Of a stretch of 64,000 nucleotides of DNA, positions 22,626-31,540 are shown in pieces (position 1 is the stretch's first letter; each line of letters begins with the position of its first letter). Position numbers and translations under genes: made by a program. Source of the DNA: Lentzea aerocolonigenes (GTDB lineage: Bacteria > Actinomycetota > Actinomycetes > Mycobacteriales > Pseudonocardiaceae); NCBI RefSeq assembly GCF_000974445.1, contig NZ_BBOJ01000013.1, positions 186,001 to 250,000 on the forward strand, given 5' to 3'. Under the pieces are notes generated by a model. It did not search any database, was not told the origin of the DNA, and saw nothing but the letters and a program-made list of their open reading frames with translations.

Positions 22626-24287
22626 TCAGAGTTTCCACTCCTCCGCCAGCGTCCGGAGCAGCTCCTTCTGCCGGGTCTCCAGCATCGCCGGTGTCCACTC
22701 CGTGTGAGCAAGCACCTGGCTGGTCAGCGGGAACGCCGCCACGCCCTTGCCGCTGAGGAAGTACTTGGCCTTCTTGTCGGCGAAGTCGTAGTTCCTGGCC
22801 TGCGAGTTCTTCGACCTGTTCAGCAGCACCAGATTCGCGAGTCTGTGCGTCCAGACGACTCGCTCCTCGGCCGTGAAGTCGTCCCGCCACCGCGAACCTT
22901 CCTTCGGTTGCTGCGGCAGGACGTGTTCCACCGTGATGATCGGGAAGTCGTGGGTGACCCCGGAGCTGTCCGCAAGCATCTCGTCGAGCCTGAGCAGCAC
23001 GTACTTCCGCGTCTTCTGGACCAGGTACAGCGCGCCGTCGAGCTGCCGCACCGTGTCGGCGCGTTCGTCGGCGTCGAGTTCGAAGGCGGCCGAACCCAGC
23101 CCGTGCCCGGCCGCGAGATCTCGCAGCAGGTTGGCGTATCTGATCACCCGCGGCGTCGTGTAGATCCGGCGGATGAACATGCTCGCGGCGAGCCGCTCCA
23201 GCTTCCGGAAGAAGCCGTCCAGCCAGTCCGGGTCGTCACCGTGGTGGCGCACGGCCCACAACGCGGGCGGCAGCCAGTCGCTGTTGTCGATCTGGGCGAG
23301 CCTGCGGAACCACGAGTTGATCCGTTCGGCCTTCTCCGTCGCGGCGTACCCGAAGTCACGGATCTGCAGGTAGGCCTCCGCGTAGGGCACCAGCACGTCG
23401 TCGACGAACTCGGCCTCCCGTCCGTGCAGGTACTGGTTCAGCACCTGCTTCGGGAACTCCGTCATCAGGTCCTGCTTCGCGCGTTCCTTGGCGAAGATCA
23501 TCCGGATGTAGAGGAACAGGTCGGCGAAGTCGTTCCTGCCGAGCATCACCTCGGCCTCGTCCCACCTCGTGGCGTACTCGTCGTCGAGCTCTCCGATGAC
23601 CTTCGACTTGAAGATGTCCGCCGGAGAGAGGTCGAGGCCTCTGGCGTTCATCACGCTGAAGATCCGGTGCGCGCTGGCCAAGTTCGGCGTGCTGACGACC
23701 ACGAGGAACGTCCGTGCGCTGATCATCTTGACCAGCCGGTGCCGGGCCTCTTCGTCTCGTTCGACGAGAGCGTCGCGCAACGCTTTGGCGTTGTCGCGGA
23801 TCGCCTTCTGCGCGTCCGTCTTCAACGCCCCGTCGCTGAGGGCGACCAGTTCCCCGATGCGACCCGGCATCTGCACGTAGGACCGGAAGAACGCCTGATC
23901 ACGCTTCCTGAGCGCGAGGCGCGGCTTCGCTTCGAGGCCGAGCAGCTCGTCACCCTGCTCGACGATCATCTTGCCGAGCGAGTCGCGGATACCTCCTGGG
24001 TTGGCCAGATCCCGGACGATGGCGAGGAGAATCGTGAGCGTCGTGAGCCGTTGCTGGCCGTCGATCACCTCGGAGTCCGCGGCACCGTCGCTCTTCACGA
24101 GCACCATCGAACCGAGGAAGTAGGGCTCGTCGCTGTCCCTGTCGAGTGCTTCGACAAGGTCGTCGAGGAGCTGCTGGGCCTGCTCGACCTCCCACGCATA
24201 GGGCCGCTGGTAGTCGGGAATCCGGAAGTCGTAGTCGCTGCCGAACACCTTGTGCAGTGGCACCTCATGGGCTTCGAGCTTTTGCAT
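22626..24287 (-). CDS. GmrSD-like protein (DUF262 + DUF1524)
   Basis: A 553-residue protein. The N-terminal DUF262 (ParB/GmrS-like NTPase fold) shows IPDYQRPYAWEVEQAQQLLDDL and VIDGQQRLTTLTILLA. The middle is helical. The C-terminal DUF1524 (GmrD-like His-Me finger nuclease) shows TVEHVLPQQPKEGSRW, RLANLVLLNRSKNSQARN and DKKAKYF. Fused GmrSD and related DUF262 proteins (e.g. SspE, BrxU) restrict phage DNA carrying modified bases. No dnd/ssp or BREX partner genes lie nearby, so it is a stand-alone gene. ATG 24287. Confidence 0.88.
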   Translation of the reverse strand: MQKLEAHEVPLHKVFGSDYDFRIPDYQRPYAWEVEQAQQLLDDLVEALDRDSDEPYFLGSMVLVKSDGAADSEVIDGQQRLTTLTILLAIVRDLANPGGIRDSLGKMIVEQGDELLGLEAKPRLALRKRDQAFFRSYVQMPGRIGELVALSDGALKTDAQKAIRDNAKALRDALVERDEEARHRLVKMISARTFLVVVSTPNLASAHRIFSVMNARGLDLSPADIFKSKVIGELDDEYATRWDEAEVMLGRNDFADLFLYIRMIFAKERAKQDLMTEFPKQVLNQYLHGREAEFVDDVLVPYAEAYLQIRDFGYAATEKAERINSWFRRLAQIDNSDWLPPALWAVRHHGDDPDWLDGFFRKLERLAASMFIRRIYTTPRVIRYANLLRDLAAGHGLGSAAFELDADERADTVRQLDGALYLVQKTRKYVLLRLDEMLADSSGVTHDFPIITVEHVLPQQPKEGSRWRDDFTAEERVVWTHRLANLVLLNRSKNSQARNYDFADKKAKYFLSGKGVAAFPLTSQVLAHTEWTPAMLETRQKELLRTLAEEWKL

Positions 24288-24392
24288 GACCGCCTCATCG
24301 CGAGCCCTGCGACCGCCGTTACGTCCTGCGAAGTCCGCGATCTGCCCCCAGAATCGGCCGTGATCGCCCCACCTCCAGGAGGTAAGAAGATC

Positions 24393-24617
24393 ATGGCCAT
24401 CACCGTGAACCTCGACATGCTCCTCGACAAGGCTTACGAGAACCTCCCGCTCAACGAGATCCTGGACGCCCCCGTCGACGCGCTGCAGGGCGTGAGCGCG
24501 GGCGACGCGGAGAAGCTGAAGGCCGCGTTCAACATCAAGACCGTGCGTGACCTGGGCACCAACAAGTACTTCCGCGCCGCCGTGACGTTGCTCGACCTGG
24601 AGTCGACGGCTCGCTAG
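24393..24617 (+). CDS. Small helix-hairpin-helix-like protein
   Basis: A 74-residue protein, MAITVNLDMLLDKAYENLPL, then DALQGVSAGDAEKLKAAFNIKTVRDLGTNKYFRAA. The core resembles the DNA-binding helix-hairpin-helix fold seen in small actinobacterial proteins. An excellent AGGAGGT precedes the ATG by 9 bases. It diverges from the GmrSD-like gene. The stop overlaps the convergent GNAT stop (CTAG). Role unknown. Confidence 0.8.
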   Translation: MAITVNLDMLLDKAYENLPLNEILDAPVDALQGVSAGDAEKLKAAFNIKTVRDLGTNKYFRAAVTLLDLESTAR

Positions 24618-25048
24618 AGCACGATTCGGTAGTTCACGAAGGGCGTCTTCTCCGCGACCTTGTCGTAGAGCCGGCGGGCGGTTTCGTTCCGTTCGCTGGT
24701 GTGCCAGTACACGCGGGCACAGTCGCGTTGCTTCGCCCACTCGGTCACCGCCTCGATGAGCGCGCCGCCGACGCCACGGCCGCGCGCCTCGGGGGCGGTG
24801 AAGAGGTCCTGCAGGTAGCAGACGTCCGGGCCGGACGTGCTGGGGTGCTTGAAGAAGTGCGTGATGCCGACGACGCCGGTCTCGTCGCGGGCGCACAGCG
24901 CGTGGATGGTTTCGTTCCGCTGGAACGCTTCCCACTTCTCGTCGTAGGTTTCCGCTGGCAGCGTGCGTTCGTAGAAGGTGTTGTAGCCCTCGAAGAGCTC
25001 CTGCCACCTCGCGCGGTCTGCGGGCTGGAGCGGGCTGATCGCGATCAT
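24614..25048 (-). CDS. GNAT-family N-acetyltransferase
   Basis: A 144-residue acetyl-CoA-dependent acyltransferase. The pyrophosphate-binding motif A is YLQDLFTAPEARGRGVGGALIEAV; the C-terminal motif is YWHTSERNETARRLYDKV. It is of the single-domain type that often acts on small amines or antibiotics. ATG 25048 has AAAGGA six bases upstream. Acceptor unknown. Confidence 0.9.
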   Translation of the reverse strand: MIAISPLQPADRARWQELFEGYNTFYERTLPAETYDEKWEAFQRNETIHALCARDETGVVGITHFFKHPSTSGPDVCYLQDLFTAPEARGRGVGGALIEAVTEWAKQRDCARVYWHTSERNETARRLYDKVAEKTPFVNYRIVL

Positions 25049-25077
25049 GTTGATCCTTTCTGCGGTCACCCGGTTGG

Positions 25078-25506
25078 ATGACCCCCGTGTCGACGGATCT
25101 CACCACCGAGCTGCTGCTGCACCGCGCGGGCACCAAGTCGTACTGGCGCGGCCTGACCTACCGCGACGCCGTGCTGTCCCTGCGGGTGCACAGCCGGCAC
25201 GTGGCGGCTCGGGTGCGCGGCAGCGACGAGGCGGCGTACGCGGTGGAGCTCTCCTGGTCGGGCACGCACCTGGTGGGCGCGTGCAGCTGCCCGCACGGGT
25301 CGGAGGGGTTCTTCTGCAAGCACTGCGTGGCGGTCGGGCTGGTGCTGCTGGACCGGGGCGAGACGGTGCCGCCGCCGGACGCGGAGGACGTGGAGCTCCG
25401 GGACGTGCTGAGAGCGTTGCCCGCGGAGGTGCTGCGGGACCTGCTCTACGACCAGGCCGCCGGAGACCTGAAGCTGCGGGCGCGGATCGTGTCATCGCTC
25501 GGTTAG
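25078..25506 (+). CDS. Short SWIM zinc-finger protein
   Basis: A 142-residue protein with the SWIM signature CxCx(n)CxH in GACSCPHGSEGFFCKHCVAVGLVLLDRG (about residues 87-114). SWIM proteins of actinomycetes are usually several hundred residues and have a long helical C-terminal part. This one stops soon after the finger (KLRARIVSSLG) and its 3' end overlaps the convergent secreted-protein gene by 15 bp, so it may be a natural short form or a truncation. Confidence 0.75.
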   Translation: MTPVSTDLTTELLLHRAGTKSYWRGLTYRDAVLSLRVHSRHVAARVRGSDEAAYAVELSWSGTHLVGACSCPHGSEGFFCKHCVAVGLVLLDRGETVPPPDAEDVELRDVLRALPAEVLRDLLYDQAAGDLKLRARIVSSLG

Positions 25507-26019
25507 GTGGCCGCAGAACTGCGTTTCCGCCGGCAGGCCGCACTTGGTGCCCGGTGGCCTGATCGCGGCCGCCAGCACCCAGCCGGTGGCGGTGCGGTCG
25601 AAGACCAGCACCGTGGTGATCGAGAACGTGGAGTGCGTCACGGATCCGGTTCTCGCGAAGTGCAGCTCTGTCACCTCGCGGACGTGGGCGACGACGCTGC
25701 CGTCCGGGTCGACGTGGAGCCGTCGCAGGGTCGTGCTGACGGCGGCGCGGGAGTAGCCGCCGCCCGGAAATGAGCTGTACGACGCGTTGCGGGCGCGGAG
25801 TTTTCGTTCGTCGTCGCGCAGCCCCGCGGCCAGCGCGTCGGTCGTGGGCACGCCGAAGCCCGCGACCTGAGGGCTGTTCGTGACCTTGTCCGCCCGGTGC
25901 TGGAGGTAGCGCTGGGCGAGTTCCGCGATCTGCTGCCGCTCGTGGTCCGGCAGGTGAGCCGGTGCGGTCGAGGCAGCGGTCAGCACGACGATCAGCAGGA
26001 ACAGTGCGGCCGGTCTCAT
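25492..26019 (-). CDS. Putative secreted protein
   Basis: A 175-residue protein with a signal peptide (MRPAALFLLIVVLTAASTAPA). The mature part begins with a helical segment (HERQQIAELAQRYLQHRA) and continues as an NTF2-like beta-rich domain (RLHVDPDGSVVAHVREVTEL, STFSITTVLVFDRTATGWVLAA) with two Cys near the end. GGGGG lies upstream of ATG 26019. Longer frames upstream lack support. Function unknown. Confidence 0.7.
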   Translation of the reverse strand: MRPAALFLLIVVLTAASTAPAHLPDHERQQIAELAQRYLQHRADKVTNSPQVAGFGVPTTDALAAGLRDDERKLRARNASYSSFPGGGYSRAAVSTTLRRLHVDPDGSVVAHVREVTELHFARTGSVTHSTFSITTVLVFDRTATGWVLAAAIRPPGTKCGLPAETQFCGHLTER

Positions 26020-26085
26020 GCGCGAACCCCCATTCGCGGTCACCAGTGCTGTCCGGTGGACGCCCGGCACCGCGGGTGGTTGCGC

Positions 26086-26586
26086 TCAGAGCGGCATCCC
26101 GTACGCGTAGGCCTTCAGCGTGACGCCGGGCAACGGCATCCAGTCGCGTTCCGGCAGGCGCGTGAAGCCGAGGCGCTCGTACAGCCGGTGCGCCGCCAGC
26201 ATCTTCTCCGAGGACGACAGCACGACCCTGCCGATGCCGGCCGACCGCGCGCGGTCGATCACCGCGCGCACCAGGGCCTCGCCCACGCCCCTGCCCCGTG
26301 CGGCCGACGAGACGGCCAGCATCCGGAACTCGAGCTCGCCCGGCTGGGAGATCTCGGCGTAGGGCGTGCCGGGCAGGACCACCGTCACGGTGCCCAGCAC
26401 GGCGTCGGTGTCGTCCGTCGCGACGAGCACTTCGGCGTCGCGGTGGCGTGCCGCGGCGTCGGCCAGGACGCGGGCGTAGTCGTCGTGGGCGCCGACGAAG
26501 CCGTCCGCGCTGTACGCCTCGACCGTCACGGAGCCGACCTCGGGCAGGTCGGCTTCCGTGGCCGCGCGGATGATCAGGTCAGCCAT
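26086..26586 (-). CDS. GNAT-family N-acetyltransferase
   Basis: A 166-residue GNAT protein with motif A FRMLAVSSAARGRGVGEALVRAVIDRAR and a C-terminal LYERLGFTRLPERDW. Its start overlaps the ligA stop by 8 bp, so it is expressed from the ligA transcript. Acceptor unknown. Confidence 0.9.
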   Translation of the reverse strand: MADLIIRAATEADLPEVGSVTVEAYSADGFVGAHDDYARVLADAAARHRDAEVLVATDDTDAVLGTVTVVLPGTPYAEISQPGELEFRMLAVSSAARGRGVGEALVRAVIDRARSAGIGRVVLSSSEKMLAAHRLYERLGFTRLPERDWMPLPGVTLKAYAYGMPL

Positions 26587-28687
26587 CTGTCTCCTCTTCC
26601 CCGGTGATGGCCACGTCCCTCGCCGCGTCCGGGCCCTGCTCGAGCAGGACTCGGAAGCCCGCCTCGTCGAGCACCGGGACCTTCAGGGAGATGGCCTTGT
26701 CGTACTTGGATCCTGGTGAGTCGCCCACGACCACGAAAGCTGTTTTCTTGGAGACCGAACCGGCCGCCTTGCCGCCACGGGCGAGGATGGCCTCCTTGGC
26801 CGAGTCGCGCGAGAACTCGGTGAGCGAGCCGGTGACCACGATGGACAGGCCTTCGAGGTTGCGGGTGATGGACGCGTCGCGCTCGTCCTCCATCCGCACG
26901 CCCGCCGCGCGCCACCGTTCGACGACTTCCTGACGCCACGCCGTTTCACGCCACTCGACGACGGCCGTCGCGATCGTCGGGCCCACGCCCTCCGCGCCGG
27001 CCAGCACCTCCTCGTCGGCGGCGAGGATCGCGTCCATCGAGCCGAACTGCAGCGCCAGCGCGCGGGCGGCGGTCGGGCCGACGTGCCGGATCGACAACGC
27101 CACCAGCACCCTCCACAGAGGACGCGACTTGGCGGCTTCCAGGTTGTCCAGCAGCTTCAGCGCGTTCGCGGAGAGCTCGCCGTTCTTCGTCTTGAAGCGC
27201 TCGATCTGGCTCAACGCCTCGGCGTCGAGGTCGAACAGGTCGGCCTCGTTCGTGTACACCGTGGACTCGGTGATCGCGGCAGCGGCCTCGTAGCCGAGCA
27301 CCTCGATGTCCAGCGCGGAACGGGAGGCCAGGTACGCCAGGCGTTCCCGCAGCTGGCCGGGACACGTCTCGGCGTTCGGGCAACGGATGTCGACGTCGCC
27401 CTCCTTCATCGGACGCAGCTCGGCGTTGCACTCGGGGCACCGCGTCGGCATCACGAACTCGCGCGCGTCGGCTGGGCGCGCGGCCAGCACGGGACCCAGC
27501 ACCTCGGGGATCACGTCTCCCGCCTTGCGGATGACGATGCGGTCGCCGATCAGCACGCCCTTGCGCTTGACCTCGGACCCGTTGTGCAGCGTGGCGCGCG
27601 CGACCGTCGAGCCGGCCACCTTCACCGGTTCCATCAGGGCGAACGGCGTCACGCGGCCGGTGCGGCCGACCTGGACCTGGATGTCCAGCAACGTCGTGGT
27701 GGCCTCCTCCGGCGGGTACTTGTACGCGATGGCCCACCTCGGAGCCCGCGACGTCGTCCCCAGGCGCCGTTGCAGCGCCACCTCGTCGACCTTGATCACC
27801 ACGCCGTCGATCTCGTGGACCGCGTCGTGCCGGTGCTCACCCCAGTACTCGACGTGCTCGCGGATCCCGGCCGGATCCGTGAGGACCTTGGTGTGCGAGG
27901 AAACCGGAAGGCCCCACGACCTGAGCGCCTCGTACGCGAGCGACTGACGAGCCAGCTCGAAGCCCTCGGTCTTGCCGATGCCGTGGCAGATCATCCGCAG
28001 CTTGCGCGACGCGGTGACCTTCGGGTCCTTCTGCCGCAACGAACCCGCCGCCGTGTTGCGCGGGTTCGCGAACGGCGGCTTGCCCTGCTCGACCAGGGAG
28101 GCGTTCAACGCGAGGAAGTCCTCGACCGCGAAGAAGACCTCACCGCGCACCTCGACGAGGTCCGGCACCGGGTACTCGCCGGAACCCTTCAGCACCACCG
28201 GCACGTCCGCGATCGTGCGGACGTTCAACGTCACGTCCTCGCCGGTGCGGCCGTCGCCGCGGGTCAGCGCGCGCGTCAGCCTGCCCTTCTCGTACAGCAG
28301 GTTGATCGCGAGGCCGTCGATCTTCAGCTCGCACAGGAAGTGCGTGCCCTCGCCGATGTCCTTCCGGACGCGCTCGAACCAGCCCGTCAGCTCGTCCTGC
28401 GTGAAGACGTTGTCGAGGCTGAGCATGCGCTCCAGGTGGTCGACAGCCTTGAACTCGGTCGAGAACGTGCCGCCGACGAGCTGCGTCGGCGAGTCCGGTG
28501 TGGCCAGACCGGGATGATCCGCCTCGAGCGCCTCGAGTTCCTTGAGGAGCGCGTCGAACTCACCATCCGTGACGGTCGGGTCGTCCAGCACGTAGTAGCG
28601 GAACTGGTGCGAGCGCACCTCTTCCGCGAGCACGGCATGCCGCTCGCGCACCTCTGCGGGGACGTCTTCAAGGCTCTCGCTGGTCAC
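26579..28687 (-). CDS. ligA: NAD-dependent DNA ligase
   Basis: Seals nicks at Okazaki fragments and repair sites, using NAD+. At 702 residues it is full length. Domains in order: Ia and adenylation with the catalytic Lys in CELKIDGLAINLLYEKG (about residue 120), OB fold (VQVGRTGRVTPFALMEPV), zinc finger (RCPECN and CPNAETC), HhH repeats (RHVGPTAARALALQFGSMDA) and a C-terminal BRCT domain (GLSIVVTGSLTEFSRDSAKEAI). GTG start at 28687. Essential. Confidence 0.98.
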   Translation of the reverse strand: MTSESLEDVPAEVRERHAVLAEEVRSHQFRYYVLDDPTVTDGEFDALLKELEALEADHPGLATPDSPTQLVGGTFSTEFKAVDHLERMLSLDNVFTQDELTGWFERVRKDIGEGTHFLCELKIDGLAINLLYEKGRLTRALTRGDGRTGEDVTLNVRTIADVPVVLKGSGEYPVPDLVEVRGEVFFAVEDFLALNASLVEQGKPPFANPRNTAAGSLRQKDPKVTASRKLRMICHGIGKTEGFELARQSLAYEALRSWGLPVSSHTKVLTDPAGIREHVEYWGEHRHDAVHEIDGVVIKVDEVALQRRLGTTSRAPRWAIAYKYPPEEATTTLLDIQVQVGRTGRVTPFALMEPVKVAGSTVARATLHNGSEVKRKGVLIGDRIVIRKAGDVIPEVLGPVLAARPADAREFVMPTRCPECNAELRPMKEGDVDIRCPNAETCPGQLRERLAYLASRSALDIEVLGYEAAAAITESTVYTNEADLFDLDAEALSQIERFKTKNGELSANALKLLDNLEAAKSRPLWRVLVALSIRHVGPTAARALALQFGSMDAILAADEEVLAGAEGVGPTIATAVVEWRETAWRQEVVERWRAAGVRMEDERDASITRNLEGLSIVVTGSLTEFSRDSAKEAILARGGKAAGSVSKKTAFVVVGDSPGSKYDKAISLKVPVLDEAGFRVLLEQGPDAARDVAITGEEETDG

Positions 28688-28720
28688 GTCCCACAGCTTA
28701 GTGAGCAGGTCTGACAGTTT

Positions 28721-29374
28721 TCAGTCGTCCGCGACCTGAGCCAGTGTCCGGACGAGTGAACGGAGCTCCAGCAGGCTGATCGTGCCCTCCGGTTCCAGCT
28801 GCGCGGTCTCCACGCGCCGCAACCGCTCCCCCGCCAGCCGCTCGCCGAGAGTGACGTCCAGCGGCAGGAACGTCATCGTCTGCCGCTGCCGCTCGGTCAG
28901 CTCGGCGAGCGCCGGGTGGTAGACCGCGACGTCGACGACGTCACCGTCCACCTGGGCCACCACGCGGTAGTCGCCGAGCCGCACCTTCACCTCACCGAGG
29001 TTCACGACCACCTCGGTCGGGTCCGGCACCGGCGGCACCGAGTTGTGGAACTCCCACACCATGTCCGCGGGCGGCGCGGCCTTGATCCACGCGTCGGTGT
29101 ACGGCCGCAGCCGCGGGTCCTCCTGACCGGTGATCACCAGCGCGTACATCGCCATGTGCCCCTGCTCGAGCGAGAACACGAGGTCCGGGTGCATCGCGCG
29201 CACGAGCTCCTGCAGCTCGTCCTCGACGCGGTGCGGCTCGCCGTCGCCGAGCGCCGCGCTGACCACCGGTACCAGCTCGAACCACCGCTCCCAGAACCGA
29301 AGCGCTGCCTCCTCCGCGTTCGGGAGGTGGGCGGGGACGGCGTCTTCGGCTTTGCGGCGGCGGAACCACTTCAT
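28721..29374 (-). CDS. Uncharacterised protein, 217 aa
   Basis: Cytoplasmic protein beginning MKWFRRRKAEDAVPAHLPNA, with no signal peptide or membrane helix. It is rich in acidic residues, with a conserved-looking core (FWERWFELVPVVSAALGDGEPHRVEDELQELVRAMHPDLVFSLEQG). I recognise no family with confidence. It is adjacent to the YdeI-like gene (5-base gap) and likely co-transcribed. Thirty-three bases separate it from ligA. Confidence 0.75.
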   Translation of the reverse strand: MKWFRRRKAEDAVPAHLPNAEEAALRFWERWFELVPVVSAALGDGEPHRVEDELQELVRAMHPDLVFSLEQGHMAMYALVITGQEDPRLRPYTDAWIKAAPPADMVWEFHNSVPPVPDPTEVVVNLGEVKVRLGDYRVVAQVDGDVVDVAVYHPALAELTERQRQTMTFLPLDVTLGERLAGERLRRVETAQLEPEGTISLLELRSLVRTLAQVADD

Positions 29375-29379
29375 GATTC

Positions 29380-29937
29380 TCAAGGGTAGAGCTTGCGTCC
29401 CTCGGCCAGCATGTCGACGAACTGGGCGATGCGCTTCTGCCGCGTCTCCGGCCTCTTCGCGTCGTGCACGCGGAACAGGATCGCGTACCTGTTCTGGCTG
29501 TTCAACGTCTCGAAAGCCTTGGCGGCCGCCGGGTTCGCGTCCAGCGCGGCGCGCAGGTCGTCGTGCATCTGGATAGTCGCCGGACCCGCGTACGCCGCCT
29601 CCCACCGCCCGTCGGCCTTGGCCTTCTCGATCTCCGCGAGCCCCGCCGGCAGCATCCGGCCGGCCGCGACCAGCTCCTCGACCTTGCCGCAGTTGCGCTT
29701 GGACCACTTGCTGCGCGCCGTCCGCGGCGTCCAACGCTGCGAGTAGTAGGTCTCGTCGATGGACCGCACGAGCCCGTCGATCCAGCCGTGGCACAACGCG
29801 ACGTCCAGCGCCTCGTCGTAGGTGATCGTCTTCAGTCCGGAACCCTTCTTGGCGTACTTGATCCACAGCTCGGTCTCGGTGGCGCCGTGCTCGTGCAGCC
29901 ACGCGTCGAACTCGGCGGGACCTTCGAAGAAGATCAA
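29380..29937 (-). CDS. YdeI/OmpD-associated (OmdA) family protein
   Basis: A 185-residue protein. ELWIKYAKKGSGLKTITYDEALDVALCHGWIDG and the RWTPRTARSKWSKRN segment are the signature of this family; the C-terminal part (MHDDLRAALDANPAAAKAFETLNSQNRYAILFRV) is the OmdA domain. Family members have been linked to bacteriocin or antimicrobial-peptide protection, but the biochemistry is unknown. The start overlaps the upstream LppU-like gene by 4 bp. Confidence 0.9.
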   Translation of the reverse strand: MIFFEGPAEFDAWLHEHGATETELWIKYAKKGSGLKTITYDEALDVALCHGWIDGLVRSIDETYYSQRWTPRTARSKWSKRNCGKVEELVAAGRMLPAGLAEIEKAKADGRWEAAYAGPATIQMHDDLRAALDANPAAAKAFETLNSQNRYAILFRVHDAKRPETRQKRIAQFVDMLAEGRKLYP

Positions 29938-30452
29938 CGCACCCTCCTCAGGCAGAGCGTCATCTCCTCATAGGGAACACCGAGTTCGGCCTCTTCGGGG
30001 CAACTTTCCTCAGCTATGCCGACCACCTGCACGTTCACCCGCGGCGCCGCGCAGTCGAACTTGGACACCACCGACCGCTGCAGGTCCTCGGTGTCGAGCT
30101 CGAAGCAGTCGCCACGCTCGGCGTTGGGCAGCAGGCACAGCGCGGCGTTGTGCCTGGTGTCGCGCAACACCTTGTACTCACCGCGCGGGCACTCGGCACT
30201 GGTCTCGCCCAGCACGGTCCCGACCTTCAACGCGGCCCGCTCGCCCTTGCAGTCGATGACGGTCAGCCCGAGGTCGTCCTCGCCTGGCCCGTTGAACCTG
30301 ACGCAGCTGCCCTTCTCCGCCTTCGAGTAGTCGGTGAGGAACAGGGACTCCGGTGCCGCCGGCGACGGTTCGTCCGAGCTGAAAGCCCACCACAACCCGA
30401 GATAGGCCAGCACGGCGAGTACGCACACGAGCACGGTCTGTCGCACAACCAC
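29934..30452 (-). CDS. Membrane-anchored LppU/SCO3897-like protein (copy 2)
   Basis: A 172-residue protein. An N-terminal helix (LVCVLAVLAYLGLWWAF) is followed by an extracytoplasmic domain with paired Cys in the order GSCVRFNG, VIDC, ECPRGEYKVL, LCLLPNAERGDCF, KFDC, SCPEE and LCLRRVR. The same Cys plan appears in the next gene upstream. GTG 30452 lies 7 bases after CATAAT, so it may be leaderless. Function unknown. Confidence 0.72.
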   Translation of the reverse strand: MVVRQTVLVCVLAVLAYLGLWWAFSSDEPSPAAPESLFLTDYSKAEKGSCVRFNGPGEDDLGLTVIDCKGERAALKVGTVLGETSAECPRGEYKVLRDTRHNAALCLLPNAERGDCFELDTEDLQRSVVSKFDCAAPRVNVQVVGIAEESCPEEAELGVPYEEMTLCLRRVR

Positions 30453-30469
30453 GACGCGGATTATGGCGC

Positions 30470-30994
30470 TCAGTACGTCTTGATGCAGAGCAGGATCGGC
30501 GGATAGGGGTACCGGTGGGCGAAGGTCGTCTCCTCGGGACACCGGGCGGTGTAGTCGTAGGTCCCGGCCATCAGCACCTTCATCTCGGCCGTCGCCGTCG
30601 CGCACTCGACCTTGACGGCCTGCCCCATGTAGGAGGTCCGGTTGAGAACGCCGGAGAAGCAGTCACCGGTGTTGGCGTTGAGGACCATGCACAACCGGGG
30701 CGAGTGGTCGTCCTGCTGCAGCCACACGTACGCGTCCTGGTTGCGGCAGGCCGTCAGCGGGTCGTTGTGGAACACCACCCGCTGCCCGGCGTAACCGGTC
30801 CGGCAGTCGACCCGGAACAGCGTGCCCGCCTCGTCCAACCACACGCAGTCGCCGACCTGCGCCGACTCCCACCGGTCCAGCTTGACCGGCTTGATGCCGG
30901 TCGCGGTGCCCGCAAGCGTTTCCGTCCCGCCGAGCAGGAACCACCCCAGCGCCGCCACGACCACCGGCACGAGCAACGGCCACCAACGCCTCAT
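30470..30994 (-). CDS. Membrane-anchored LppU/SCO3897-like protein (copy 1)
   Basis: A 174-residue paralogue of the following gene. The N-terminal anchor (WWPLLVPVVVAALGWFLL) precedes VGDCVWLDEAG, RVDC, TACRNQDAYVWL, LCMVLNANTGDCF, VECA, ARCPEE and LLCIKTY, the LppU-type disulfide pattern. ATG 30994 has GAGGGGGAG eight bases upstream. The tandem pair suggests duplication and divergence. The VKOR gene in this window could serve its disulfides. Confidence 0.8.
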   Translation of the reverse strand: MRRWWPLLVPVVVAALGWFLLGGTETLAGTATGIKPVKLDRWESAQVGDCVWLDEAGTLFRVDCRTGYAGQRVVFHNDPLTACRNQDAYVWLQQDDHSPRLCMVLNANTGDCFSGVLNRTSYMGQAVKVECATATAEMKVLMAGTYDYTARCPEETTFAHRYPYPPILLCIKTY

Positions 30995-31060
30995 GAACTC
31001 CCCCTCGTCCAGGCGAATTATGAGTGGCACCCGGTCGTGTTGCCCAGGCACAGTTCGCAC

Positions 31061-31540
31061 ATGCTGATCCGCCGGGAAACGCCCGCAGACGTCGACGCGA
31101 TCCGTGCAGTCACCAACCTCGCCTTCAAGAACGGCCCCGAAGCTCCGTTGATCGACTGGCTGCGCGCCGACGAGGGCTGGATCCCCGAGTTCTCGCTGGT
31201 CGCGGACGGCGTGATCGGACACGTCGTCGGCACGCGCGGGTACGTCGGTGATTTCCCCGCGGTCGGAATCGGGCCGGTCAGCGTGCACCCGGACCACCAG
31301 GGACGGGGCGTGGGCAAGGCGTTGATGCACGCCGTCCTGGGCGCGGCGGAGGCACGGGGCGAGCGCGCGGTGATCCTGCTCGGCAGCCCTGGTTACTACT
31401 CGCGGTTCGGCTTCCGGCTCGCTTCGGAGTTCGGGATCACGCCGCCGGTTCCCGAGTGGGGGCCGCACTTCCAGGCCCGGCTGTTCGGCGAGGTGCCGGC
31501 CGGGGCGTTCCGGTACGCGGAGCCGTTCAACCGGCTTTGA
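31061..31540 (+). CDS. GNAT-family N-acetyltransferase
   Basis: A 159-residue protein of the YhbS-like GNAT branch: MLIRRETPADVDAIRAVTNLAF, motif A GIGPVSVHPDHQGRGVGKALMHAVL, and LLGSPGYYSRFGFRLASEFG. Its 3' end overlaps the convergent secreted-protein gene by 14 bp. Acceptor unknown. Confidence 0.92.
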   Translation: MLIRRETPADVDAIRAVTNLAFKNGPEAPLIDWLRADEGWIPEFSLVADGVIGHVVGTRGYVGDFPAVGIGPVSVHPDHQGRGVGKALMHAVLGAAEARGERAVILLGSPGYYSRFGFRLASEFGITPPVPEWGPHFQARLFGEVPAGAFRYAEPFNRL

